The translations under genes were made by a program, and so were the position numbers. This document shows, piece by piece, positions 1 to 9,051 of a stretch of DNA of 64,000 nucleotides (positions are counted from its first letter, which is position 1; every line of letters begins with the position of its first letter). The stretch is from Candidatus Onthocola gallistercoris (GTDB taxonomy: Bacteria > Bacillota > Clostridia > Lachnospirales > Lachnospiraceae), in the NCBI GenBank assembly GCA_018715345.1, contig DVLT01000055.1:20836-84835 (forward strand), written 5' to 3'. The notes beneath the pieces were generated by a model that did not search any database, was not told the origin of the DNA, and saw only the letters and a program-made list of their open reading frames with translations.

Positions 1-93
1 GTGCAGATCAAATATCTTTCTTTTTTCAAAATCCCCATACTTTATGCTCCAAAATAGCCACTGTAAGACCTATACCCATTTCGCAACATAAAA

Positions 94-130
94 GCAACCG
101 CTATCATTCATCCCAAATAATAACGGTTGC
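94..130 (-). terminator. Inverted repeat, possible terminator
   Basis: GCAACCG and CGGTTGC arms enclose a 23-base loop whose edges also pair (TAT with ATA). On the minus strand the hairpin is followed by TTTTATGTT, a weak U tract. It may end the minus-strand transcript that starts near 838. Confidence 0.35.
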
Positions 131-843
131 TCTAATAATGAATCGGTTCTAACATACCTTAGTTCCTTTCTTGTAATGCTGCCATATATACTTCATATCA
201 CAGATTACAATTTTTTATCTCTATTCAGTTATAATTATAATTGATCGTCTTTACCACTATCGGAGTGTTTATGTATCAATTGACCTCTTTGCTTTGTTAT
301 CAGATTCTTTTTGGAACTTCGATATCTAAAAATCATACTTAAATCAATGTATCTTCCAGTTCATCTCCGACATTCATATCATATACTGATCGTGTATCTG
401 GATATCTATACTTAAATCTTCAGGCATTTTGAAAAGATGCTACTCATTGATGGCGCAAAGAATATAATTTTTAAATATCGGATCTAACTATTTCATTGGA
501 CTCTCCTCCTTACCCTTTTCGTTTTGACTTCTCGGAATCGTTTTCTTTAGAAGTTCTGGAATCTTTTAGATGATCTTCTGAAGTACTTTTTCTTTCAGTA
601 AGAATATTTCTATGGGAAGGTGATCAAACTTTTTTAAATATCTTCTTCACATTATCTTTCTTCTTTTAGATGACATCTTCCGGAAGTCGATCAATCTGTT
701 TCTGAAATATCCATCTTTAAGTTTTTGACCTTCTGAGAAAAATTTCTTCTGAAGTTTCTCTTCATCCAAATCACTTTTTCTAAAAGTTCTTCGACTTCTT
801 TAAAAAAGTATTTCTTTTGAAGTTGTCTTTTGTTTATGTCTAT

Positions 844-872
844 ATACTACCATTCAGTTTTTATTTTGTCAA
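844..872 (-). promoter_or_regulatory. Sigma-A type promoter facing left
   Basis: On the minus strand TTGACA (867-872) and TAGTAT (844-849) are separated by exactly 17 bases. No intact gene lies downstream within the window. The transcript would run through the repeat-rich leader to the broken start codon near 506. Confidence 0.55.
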
Positions 873-977
873 CACTTTTTTCAAAATTTATTTTAATTAT
901 TTTTATTCTTTTAATAAATTGTCTGTTTTTTCAGTCTATTCATCCTCTCTACACGTCAAAAAAGTACTATACATAAA

Positions 978-1013
978 TCGAAGGCCATAAAACAACCATT
1001 TTACAGCCTTCGA
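978..1013 (-). terminator. Terminator after the JetC-like gene
   Basis: TCGAAGGC and GCCTTCGA arms lie 10 bases beyond the stop codon of the large ATPase gene. The U tract is poor (TTTATG). It suggests that the three-gene operon ends here and does not continue into a fourth gene. Confidence 0.6.
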
Positions 1014-1022
1014 CTTACTGTA

Positions 1023-4000
1023 TCACAGGAAATCAAAAACTTCCTGTTCAAAATCCATTTTCACATATTCCATTTGCTCGATATCCACATTGGAACTGTA
1101 ATCCACCACAACCGTCTGCTGCATATGATCCACCATACGCTGACCCAGTATATAATTCACATCAAATTTTCCGGTTATAGCCGGTGTCGCCCCCCGGGTG
1201 GGAACGATCAGCTGTACGTGATTCGTCCGCAGCAATTCAAAGATGGGCTGCCAGATATAGATATCTTTTGCCGCTCCAAAAGGATTATCAATAAACAGAA
1301 CCTTTTTCAAAGTACTCTCCTGCCCATGGCCGGAATAGATCGTCGCGATATAATTGATGACAGCGATCAGAAATTGGATATAGATTCCTTGAGACTGTCC
1401 GGTACTGCCAACCGCCTCCTCATATTTTAGATAGCGGCTTTGCTCTTTTATCCTCTCCCGTTTATATAAGCTCAGTCTGATGCTGTTCATATCCGATACG
1501 ATGACTGAGAACAGCCGCTTCCAAGACAACTGCCGTCTTATATAGCGCATACGTTCTTCACTCTGGGTATACTGATCTGCCTGGCCAACGATATCATCTA
1601 TATATTCCGACATCCGTGACTCAAACGTTTCCTCCGGTACGTAAGGGATCTTTAAAACGACCATCGGTATTTCCCGTCCATCCAGAACGATCCGAGAATA
1701 GGAAGCGAAGCGATCCAATTCTGTTTTCATGCTGCGGCAACGCTGCAGACATTGCTTTTCAAAATTTTGTTTGATCTGGACCATATTTTGGATCGTTTTT
1801 TCGATACGTTCTTTTTCGATACGTATGATCTGCACAGTTTCCAGCAGCCGTTCTTTCAGATCCCGTGCCTCTTCCCCGGATACGGGTACAGTCACCTCAT
1901 GTCTCAGCATATCGGCAAGTTCTGCAGCCCCCAGCAGACTCATACTGGAAGCCGCTTTTTCTCGATCCTGTTCAAACATTTCTTTACGACGCATGCCATC
2001 CTGACGCAGTTTCTGGAATCGGTCTGTCAACTCCCTATATTTACCGAACAAATTCGTATCCATGGGATATAGTTCACCGGTACGGTTGAACCGGATGCCT
2101 TCATGGCGGATCATCCGTTCAATGTCCCGCCGGACATCTTCCTCACTGTGCATTTCCCGGAACAGACGGTCAATGTTCTGGCCAGCCTGGACATATTTTG
2201 CCTTCATCTGGCTTAACGCTTCTTTCTGCCCGGATATATAATCCGCGAAATCCATCTGGGAAATATCCACTTCTTTGAAACTGCCATACTTTTCTTCTAT
2301 GGCTGCAATGCCATGTTGGACACTTCCAAAAATCCGGTTTTTTTCAGCCTTAAGTTGATCCAGTTTTTCTCCCGCTCCATCTGCGGCTTTTTGCCGGTCA
2401 CGGATCCAACTCCGCCATTCAGACAACTGTTCTTCCGATGTTCGTCCAAAAGGCGTTTCCTGCGCCTGCTTTTTCAGGCTTTCCGGTTCGCTTCCCCTGT
2501 TCAGCATCAGTCTTTTCAGTTTATCCATCATTTGCAGATAACTTTGTAAAAGCCTGGTCTTATCCTGCATGTCCGCATGCTCTTTTTCATAGGCTTCTTT
2601 CAGCCCGATAAATCGGGCCTCGAAGGCGGCTCCATCTGTTTCAGCCAGGTTTCCCTCTTCTATATTTTCCGGATCATTTTTCTGGTTTTTGCTGTCCAGA
2701 TCAATCTGACTGTCAGTCTCTCCTTGCGGCAGATCCTCTTCCGGAACATGGTACGGTGCATAAATCGACTGCCATCTCTGATCGATGCCAGCTGTCTCTT
2801 CCCGCAGAACGCTCTTTTGCTTTTCCAACTGCTGCAATGTCTGCCGAGCCCATCTAAGCTTTTCACCCAGCCGTTCCAAAAGACCTGCGTTTTTCTCCGT
2901 TTGTTCTTTGACCTGCTCCGACTGCCTTTCCAGATCTTGGATCGTTTCATCCAACGTATGGAGTTTTGACAATGCTTCCAGTTCTTTTTGTTCCTCTTCT
3001 GCAGTCCGGGTCGTCTCGCGGATAAACTCTGAAAGTTTTTTATTATCCAGCTGGGTAGTTTTCAGGCTTTCCTGCTCCTTTTGACGCGCAGACAATGCTT
3101 CTTCCAGTTCAGCGGCCAGCGGCTCCATATCGGCCATGACTTCCATGTATTTCTTGTGATAAACTGTCCGGAAAAATACCGCGTACTGGTAATCTTTTTC
3201 CATGGTCTGTTCATTATCCCGCAGGCGTTTACACTGCTTTTCCATATCCTGGATCTGTTTTTCCAATGCCGCCTTCCGTTCTTCCCGTCTGGCGCTTTCT
3301 GTGAAAATCTTAGGATCCCTTGATATGAAAAGAACTTTTTCCCCATCCAAAACAGAAGCCTGGGACATGACCGTATCCAATCCGATGACCGGTACGGTAC
3401 CATCGCCAAAATCTTTTTCGATAAACACCCGATCCTCCCGGAGTTTACGTATGCCTTCTTTGACAATAATGGCGCAAGGCAAAAAAGGCATCTGTTTCAA
3501 AAGTACATTCCGGTCATAATCACCGGCGTCCTTCAGGTAGTCGCTTCCAAAAACACATGTCATGCCGTGACATCTGCGGATGTATTCCATGATGGCCTGA
3601 GCCTGTTTTCCGGGAACAGCCAATAGATCTTGGGATAACTGCCGCAGCCGTTCTTTCCCGTTCTCCAACGCTTCCTGCTTTTTCTCACTGTCTGAGATCA
3701 CCTTTCTCAGCCGTTCGCGTATGGTCTGTTCCAGACTGGAAAGCTCCGAAACATCATATACTTTAAATAATTTATCGCATTTTTCCTTTTCTTTCTGATA
3801 TGTCTCCAGAAAATCGTCCAAGGACTTCCGACGCTGCTGCAGGCTGTCGATGATGTCCTGGCGGTGGGAAAGGGAAGCAGTCAGCCGGATCTGCTGTTCG
3901 GATCGATCCTGACGCTCTTTCATGGCCTCCTGGACTGCTTTTAAATGCACATCCACATCCCGTTTCTTTTGACCGCATGCCTGGGACAGGTTTTCCAGCA

Positions 4001-5495
4001 AAAGTACCGGCACCTGTTTACGTACATTGGCAAATTCTGCCCGATATCTCCGTAATTCTTTGTCCAGCTCATTTTTGCGGCTTTCCAGAACAGCCTGATG
4101 ATTGTCCAATTTCCGTTCTTCTTCCTGGCTTTCCCTGGCGATCTCGCTTGTCTCGCCATAACTTTTCTCAATATTCCATATTTTTCGGTTCAGGATCTGT
4201 TTTTGCTTTTTATCCGCATGAAACTTTTGTCCGGCCATGGCCTGGAGGGCGGACAGAATGTGATCTCGGCTGCTTTGATCCTGACCAAGAAAAGTTCGGA
4301 TAGACTGACATTTTCCATCCAGTTCAGCATATTCCAGATAATCATTCATGTTTTCCGCCGTCTGAAGTTCTCCCATCCGAATCTGTATCTCATCCTTCAT
4401 CTTGCGGATGTTTTCTTCATCGGCCATTTCCTGCTTCTCAAGTTCGGCAAGCCTTGCCCGATCCGCCTGGACCTTTGCTGTATCCAGCCGGCGTCCGATT
4501 TCATTCAAATGCTTTTCGCAAAATGCTTTTTCCTTTTCAGCCACATCCAGTTCTTTTTTCTTTTTTCTGCTCCGGGCTGCCGCCGTATTATATGTTTTGA
4601 CCAGATCGTCCTTCCAGATTTCACTTTCACTATAAAAGGTGTTCAGTGTATCCACCCGGCCGGCAAAGCTTTGAAGGATCTCTGCCTGACTGTCATAATG
4701 GCTGATCTCCTCTTTCCGCCTGGACAGTTCCAACAGCTTGTCTTTGATCTCCATCAACGTCTGAGCCATATCGTCTGATCCTCTTTTTTCCGGATCCTCG
4801 TAAGCTTTCTGGATGATTTCTTCTATGAGCAGATCCTCGACCACTTTTCGGGTCGTTTTATAATGATTCTCGAAATATGTACGGACATGTCCTTCGGTCT
4901 GGTTGATCCCCCGGATGATCTCCCACTGGCTTTCATAAAGGCCGTACCGACTGATAAACCGCTGATATTCTCCTTTCCGTTCAAACAAATGCACATCCAA
5001 AGACATATCTTTTTTGGAAAGTTCCTTGAGATAGCTTTTTAATCCGGTGTAGGTTATCCGTTCTTTTCCATCGGAAAGGGGCAGGTTTACAATATCATTG
5101 TCATTATACCCCGGATAGAAAACAACGTAATTGAAGTATTCAACGGCTGCCGTTTCCCGTTTTTCTTCCTTGGCCTTTCGGGCGCAAAAACCGGTAAGCA
5201 TATATTTTCTGCCATTATAAACAAATCTATCGTCCAGCTGCCATTCGATGAGGGAGTGGATGACCGTGCTGCCCTGGTCCGTCCGGAACAGTTTTTCAAT
5301 GGGTTGTTTTTCATCCAGCGTACAGTTTGGGATCAGATTCTGAAAAAGGAGCAGCATCAGCACACTCTTGCCGCCGCCATTGGCCAGATCATACAGCGCA
5401 TTTCTGCCGTCAAAACGCAGGATAAAGTCATCATAAAACTGTGTGCCAAAATTGTATTTTACGTTATTTACTCGAACCCGGTTAATATGGGGCAT
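1023..5495 (-). CDS. JetC/MukB-like SMC-related ATPase
   Basis: A very large coiled-coil ATPase of about 1490 residues, with the SMC/MukB/MksB design. The N-terminus has a Walker A motif ANGGGKS near residue 40. A long Glu/Lys/Arg/Gln-rich coiled coil broken by a hinge-like segment fills the middle. The C-terminus has a signature-like STGQSQG near residue 1364 and a Walker B VLFIDNPFG near residue 1400. The start at 5495 is chosen over an in-frame ATG 18 bases upstream because AAGGAGG (5504-5510) sits 8 bases before it. That start overlaps the preceding gene by 14 bases, so the two are translationally coupled. Related proteins entrap and extrude DNA loops, as condensins (MksB) or as the motor of Wadjet plasmid-defence complexes (JetC). 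No JetD nuclease gene adjoins it, so the role here is open. Family confidence is high, biological role moderate. Confidence 0.85.
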   Translation of the reverse strand: MPHINRVRVNNVKYNFGTQFYDDFILRFDGRNALYDLANGGGKSVLMLLLFQNLIPNCTLDEKQPIEKLFRTDQGSTVIHSLIEWQLDDRFVYNGRKYMLTGFCARKAKEEKRETAAVEYFNYVVFYPGYNDNDIVNLPLSDGKERITYTGLKSYLKELSKKDMSLDVHLFERKGEYQRFISRYGLYESQWEIIRGINQTEGHVRTYFENHYKTTRKVVEDLLIEEIIQKAYEDPEKRGSDDMAQTLMEIKDKLLELSRRKEEISHYDSQAEILQSFAGRVDTLNTFYSESEIWKDDLVKTYNTAAARSRKKKKELDVAEKEKAFCEKHLNEIGRRLDTAKVQADRARLAELEKQEMADEENIRKMKDEIQIRMGELQTAENMNDYLEYAELDGKCQSIRTFLGQDQSSRDHILSALQAMAGQKFHADKKQKQILNRKIWNIEKSYGETSEIARESQEEERKLDNHQAVLESRKNELDKELRRYRAEFANVRKQVPVLLLENLSQACGQKKRDVDVHLKAVQEAMKERQDRSEQQIRLTASLSHRQDIIDSLQQRRKSLDDFLETYQKEKEKCDKLFKVYDVSELSSLEQTIRERLRKVISDSEKKQEALENGKERLRQLSQDLLAVPGKQAQAIMEYIRRCHGMTCVFGSDYLKDAGDYDRNVLLKQMPFLPCAIIVKEGIRKLREDRVFIEKDFGDGTVPVIGLDTVMSQASVLDGEKVLFISRDPKIFTESARREERKAALEKQIQDMEKQCKRLRDNEQTMEKDYQYAVFFRTVYHKKYMEVMADMEPLAAELEEALSARQKEQESLKTTQLDNKKLSEFIRETTRTAEEEQKELEALSKLHTLDETIQDLERQSEQVKEQTEKNAGLLERLGEKLRWARQTLQQLEKQKSVLREETAGIDQRWQSIYAPYHVPEEDLPQGETDSQIDLDSKNQKNDPENIEEGNLAETDGAAFEARFIGLKEAYEKEHADMQDKTRLLQSYLQMMDKLKRLMLNRGSEPESLKKQAQETPFGRTSEEQLSEWRSWIRDRQKAADGAGEKLDQLKAEKNRIFGSVQHGIAAIEEKYGSFKEVDISQMDFADYISGQKEALSQMKAKYVQAGQNIDRLFREMHSEEDVRRDIERMIRHEGIRFNRTGELYPMDTNLFGKYRELTDRFQKLRQDGMRRKEMFEQDREKAASSMSLLGAAELADMLRHEVTVPVSGEEARDLKERLLETVQIIRIEKERIEKTIQNMVQIKQNFEKQCLQRCRSMKTELDRFASYSRIVLDGREIPMVVLKIPYVPEETFESRMSEYIDDIVGQADQYTQSEERMRYIRRQLSWKRLFSVIVSDMNSIRLSLYKRERIKEQSRYLKYEEAVGSTGQSQGIYIQFLIAVINYIATIYSGHGQESTLKKVLFIDNPFGAAKDIYIWQPIFELLRTNHVQLIVPTRGATPAITGKFDVNYILGQRMVDHMQQTVVVDYSSNVDIEQMEYVKMDFEQEVFDFL

Positions 5496-6204
5496 CTTCC
5501 CCGCCTCCTTCATTGATCAGAGTATAGAGCCTTCCCCTGTATTCTGCATAATAATTTTCTGTGATCGCCTTGAATCGGGATGTGGCATAATAGCGATCCT
5601 CTGATTCAAAAAACAGATTCTGGGATATCATAAAATTGAACACCAGTTTGACAAATCCTACTTTTGATCCTCTAGCTGCTTTCAATGAGGACATATCATC
5701 GTTGGCTGCTGTCATGGGCATGTCTTCCCACAGGGCGCCGATCACCTGGAAACTGTTGGCCTCGATCTCATTCAACGCTTTTTCGTGAAGGTCTTTCAGA
5801 ACTTTTGCCAATGAAGCATTTACCTGATCGATCACGTCTTCCGTTTTTATGTACTCACAATAGGAGGGGCTGGCAGAATCCGTGTAAAATAGCAGGATCA
5901 CATTGTATATCACAAAGTAGGCCAGGTATAATTCCCGGTTCAATCGAAGGCCTATGGCTTTTTTCAGTTCTTCATTCGTAAAGCCAAATACCCTGTTGCC
6001 TTCGCCAGCTGAAAGGTACAGCGCATTTTCATATTCATAAAGATTCAGATTGGATTTTTTCAGTACAGAATCCAAAATATCGTAGACTTCCGCATTGCTT
6101 CGCCAAACTTCATAAAGATCGCTGTTTTCCGTTTCTCCCACCGGTTCACCTACGATCAGTTTCGCGAACAACTCCATGGCTTTATCCAAATTTCTCGCAT
6201 CCAT
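5482..6204 (-). CDS. JetB/MukE-like subunit (DUF6063-like)
   Basis: A protein of 240 residues between the kleisin-like and SMC-like genes, the usual place of the MukE/MksE/JetB subunit. These are winged-helix proteins that dimerise on the kleisin and help load the complex on DNA. The sequence is mostly helical and acidic, with no enzymatic motif. I recall this Firmicute family as DUF6063, but the name is from memory. ATG 6204 is chosen because AAAGGAGGGGG (6215-6225) lies 10 bases upstream; a longer reading would need an unsupported TTG at 6234. Only 4 bases separate it from the upstream stop codon, and its own stop lies inside the next gene. Confidence 0.75.
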   Translation of the reverse strand: MDARNLDKAMELFAKLIVGEPVGETENSDLYEVWRSNAEVYDILDSVLKKSNLNLYEYENALYLSAGEGNRVFGFTNEELKKAIGLRLNRELYLAYFVIYNVILLFYTDSASPSYCEYIKTEDVIDQVNASLAKVLKDLHEKALNEIEANSFQVIGALWEDMPMTAANDDMSSLKAARGSKVGFVKLVFNFMISQNLFFESEDRYYATSRFKAITENYYAEYRGRLYTLINEGGGEDAPY

Positions 6205-6208
6205 CTTC

Positions 6209-7720
6209 TCACATCCCCCTCCTTTCAAATTCAATATTGGTCATATATGTATGTTCTCCAAGGTGTATCTTTTCTTCGGGTAAAAAATGCAGCAAAATAC
6301 GCATACCTTCGTAATCTTTCTTTTTGTCCTTTCTCAATACCGCAGCCATCCGATCCTCCAAAAAGGTATCCGGATGATCCTTTACCATATCCAGATCATA
6401 TTCATCCTTTTGACTCAGATGGGTCAGAAAGGCAAAATAATCTCCGTTTCTTTCTATATTATCTGTAAAACGCATCACCAATAAATGGTGCAGTTCCTTT
6501 AACGTCAGCTTCCGTCGGCCAGACAGGATGTCAAAAAAGGCTTTGACCAGCAATTCCATGTTGTATTGGATCCTTTGTTCTTCTTTCTCATCCTCATATT
6601 CATAGTCTTGCAAAACACCTGGGGATACGCTTTCTTTCTTTTCATTATCCTCCAACGGATATTGGAGCATTTCATCCAGCCGCTCCATGGAAAATGTCTT
6701 TTTTATGTTCAGGCTGAACAAAGGAGCCACCATGGCCTCTAAAGTCCGTATATCATCTTTGCGGATACTCCGCCCCAACAAATCTCTAAAGTCCATGGCT
6801 TGGCGAAAACGGCTCCGCTTGGCCGCTGCCAGCATATCATCTGCCTGTACCTGGAGCCGGGTACAGGCGGCCAACAGTTGTCTGTGCTGTTCCATGGAAT
6901 TTTTCAATTCCTGGTTGAGCAGATAAATCTCTTCCGGGACCGGAGTTTCTTCTCCCCCCGTTGTCTTTAATGCCTTACGCACCAATTCCAGATTGGAGTC
7001 AAAAAGTCTCTGTTCCTCATCAAACCATTTGAGACCCGTCTGGGAAAATTCTTCCAGTGCTTCCACCCCTTCAAAAATATTCCTTCCAAGCAAGGCAACG
7101 ATCTCATCTTTCCGGCTCATCAGCCGGCGGACTTCTCCATTTATCCGGCGGATCACATCCACGCCGCCTTGATAGTTCCTGGAACGGATCATCTTTTCCA
7201 GCAAAAGCTGTTGGATGCTGATCTTGCTCTCATCCTTCGTCTCCTTTGTATCCAGATAAAATTCCACAGCTTCAGAGGTGATCCGATAACCTATGCCCCC
7301 GTCCTGATAATGACTCTCGATCAGCCGGACTCTTCCTCTATGTTTTTCTTTTTTTTCCGGATCGTAATATGTATAGTAAAAAGGTCGGCCTTCGTTACAG
7401 ATCTTGTCAAACAGATACTGGATAAATTCCTTGTCATCCGGACTTTTTGGCAGATCAAAATCCCGCTGCAAAAGTTCGGTCATGAATTTTTCATAACTTT
7501 CATAAGTCACATCCATATCTTTGAAGTTATTTTCTTCTATAAAAAATCTCAGGACAGCCATGGTCACATAACCCATATCCACAGATTCATAACGTCCATC
7601 TTTGAATGCATTCAATGACAATTCCTGAAGTTTGAAAAAGGGATAATATTTTTTCAGATTCTCCATCCTGTCCCTGTGTTCTGAAAGGATCTCGTGGATC
7701 AGTATATGTTCTGTGCTCAA
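6209..7720 (-). CDS. JetA/MukF-like kleisin subunit
   Basis: A protein of 503 residues and the first gene of the operon. The N-terminal half looks like a winged-helix region (about residues 1-180). A helical middle and an acidic low-complexity linker (near residues 365-380) follow, then a C-terminal helical domain, which resembles the kleisin layout of MukF, MksF and JetA. I recall Firmicute homologues as the JetA family formerly called DUF5716; this needs a profile search. The reading begins with TTG at 7720, preceded by an AGAAGGG site about 11 bases upstream. An internal ATG at residue 19 is the alternative. It very likely bridges the SMC-like heads encoded two genes downstream. Confidence 0.75.
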   Translation of the reverse strand: MSTEHILIHEILSEHRDRMENLKKYYPFFKLQELSLNAFKDGRYESVDMGYVTMAVLRFFIEENNFKDMDVTYESYEKFMTELLQRDFDLPKSPDDKEFIQYLFDKICNEGRPFYYTYYDPEKKEKHRGRVRLIESHYQDGGIGYRITSEAVEFYLDTKETKDESKISIQQLLLEKMIRSRNYQGGVDVIRRINGEVRRLMSRKDEIVALLGRNIFEGVEALEEFSQTGLKWFDEEQRLFDSNLELVRKALKTTGGEETPVPEEIYLLNQELKNSMEQHRQLLAACTRLQVQADDMLAAAKRSRFRQAMDFRDLLGRSIRKDDIRTLEAMVAPLFSLNIKKTFSMERLDEMLQYPLEDNEKKESVSPGVLQDYEYEDEKEEQRIQYNMELLVKAFFDILSGRRKLTLKELHHLLVMRFTDNIERNGDYFAFLTHLSQKDEYDLDMVKDHPDTFLEDRMAAVLRKDKKKDYEGMRILLHFLPEEKIHLGEHTYMTNIEFERRGM

Positions 7721-7880
7721 AATGTCTGCCCTTCTTTCTTTGCTTTCTTGGCCTGTGCAAGCGCACGGAACATCCTACGGCTGTCCGCGCACGGCTCGGT
7801 GCTTTCGCGAACATTATATCATACTGTGGGTGGGGTAGCAATGTGTGGGCTTTTTGAAGTCTTTGCTTTGTTCCACTACA

Positions 7881-7908
7881 AAAAAATAAGGCCCTCATCA
7901 GGCCTTAT
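7881..7908 (-). terminator. Intrinsic terminator after the PfoR-like gene
   Basis: ATAAGGCC and GGCCTTAT arms with a 7-base loop, followed by six T on the minus strand. It lies 4 bases beyond the stop at 7913 and separates this gene from the JetABC-like operon. Confidence 0.85.
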
Positions 7909-7912
7909 CTTG

Positions 7913-8983
7913 TCATACATCCAATTTCATATCATTTTTATGTATATAGCCGATTTTTCTCATGCCTTCTGCCACAGCCAGTGTGATCACTGCGGGCAGG
8001 ATAAAATGAAAGACTGCGATTTTGATCAAAACCAGCGCCGGCGGCTCTGTGGCCGTCATCGTCTGATAGGTCATGATCTGGCCGACCAAACCGGACGTTC
8101 CCATACCGGAACCGGTGGGATTATTGGTCATGTTAAAGATGGGCATGATGGCGATGGGCCCAAGTATAGCGGATGAAACAATGGGCGGTATCCATATGAG
8201 CGGTCGTTTGACAATGTTCGGCACCTGAAGCATACTGGTTCCCAGCGCCTGGGCCAAGCTGCCTCCGAGGCCGTTATCTCTGAAACTGGAAACCGCAAAG
8301 CCGATCATCTGGCAGCAGCAGCCGATGGTCGCCGCGCCAGCCGCTATACCATTCAGCCCCAGTATCACCCCGAGCGCTGCAGAACTGATCGGCAATGTGA
8401 GTACCATACCCATGATGACCGATACAACAATGCCCATGATGATCGGCTGCTGGACAGTTCCCCAGTTGATCAGGCTTCCCAGCCAGCTCATAAAATCCGA
8501 TATGGTGGGACCGACCAATATGCCCACAGTACCTCCGGTCAATATGGTCACCGCCGGCGTGATCAAAAGATCCACTTTCGTCTTTCCTGCCACAAGACGT
8601 CCAAGTTCGATACCAACATAAGCCGCGATAAAAGCGCCCAGCGGTTCCCCGGGCCCGCCAAGCACCAGTGCCCCGCTGTCATTAAACAGCGTACCTGCTG
8701 TGATCTGGCTGGCATAAGCACCGATCATACCCGCCGTAGCTGCTGAAAGTGTCACATATGTGGATTCTTTAAACTTATAAGCCACACCTACTCCAATGCC
8801 CACGCCTGTCAGCCGCTGGGCCACCAGGGCAAAGGCACATATGTAGGAACCGATATTCCCGCCGACCAGTTCGCCCACCTGGTTCAATATGGTGCCAATG
8901 ATCAATGTGGAAAAAAGTCCCAGCCCCATACCGGTGAGACCGTCAATAAATACTCTGTTAAACCATTTTTTTATGATCTTCAT
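7913..8983 (-). CDS. PfoR-family / PTS EIIC type 2 membrane protein
   Basis: An integral membrane protein of 356 residues rich in Gly, Ala and Ile, with about ten predicted membrane segments. It resembles the stand-alone PTS_EIIC_2 family (COG3641, PfoR), which has the permease fold of a PTS enzyme IIC but no IIA or IIB domain. The conserved stretch GGPGEPLGAF lies near residue 108. Clostridium perfringens PfoR was described as an activator of perfringolysin production, but the substrate of the family is not settled. It sits 68 bases downstream of niaR on the same strand, so co-transcription with a niacin-responsive repressor is likely. A role linked to nicotinate uptake is only an inference from position. 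Confidence 0.75.
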   Translation of the reverse strand: MKIIKKWFNRVFIDGLTGMGLGLFSTLIIGTILNQVGELVGGNIGSYICAFALVAQRLTGVGIGVGVAYKFKESTYVTLSAATAGMIGAYASQITAGTLFNDSGALVLGGPGEPLGAFIAAYVGIELGRLVAGKTKVDLLITPAVTILTGGTVGILVGPTISDFMSWLGSLINWGTVQQPIIMGIVVSVIMGMVLTLPISSAALGVILGLNGIAAGAATIGCCCQMIGFAVSSFRDNGLGGSLAQALGTSMLQVPNIVKRPLIWIPPIVSSAILGPIAIMPIFNMTNNPTGSGMGTSGLVGQIMTYQTMTATEPPALVLIKIAVFHFILPAVITLAVAEGMRKIGYIHKNDMKLDV

Positions 8984-9051
8984 AAATTTCCCCTCTGCGC
9001 TGTATATACTGCTGTCTTGTCACAACTGTCCATAAGAATATCATACTTTAT

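Larger units (their letters stand above)
1..977. other. AT-rich gene-poor region downstream of the JetABC-like operon
   Basis: No open frame longer than a few dozen codons reads through this stretch. It is much richer in A+T than the rest of the window. On the minus strand it holds a consensus promoter (844-872), then about 330 bases of purine-rich leader in which short CTTCNGAAG-type palindromes recur (about 573-582, 679-688, 748-757). The leader ends in a strong AAGGAGG site and ATG AAA TAG at 498-506, so the frame closes after two codons. Short in-frame stretches after the stop suggest a decayed gene, but none was recognised. Whether this is a dead gene, a non-coding RNA or neutral spacer cannot be told from sequence alone. 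Confidence 0.6.

Noticed and set aside
500-840. CRISPR-like or tandem repeat array
   Set aside because: The recurring CTTCNGAAG units are short, unevenly spaced and not flanked by constant-length spacers.
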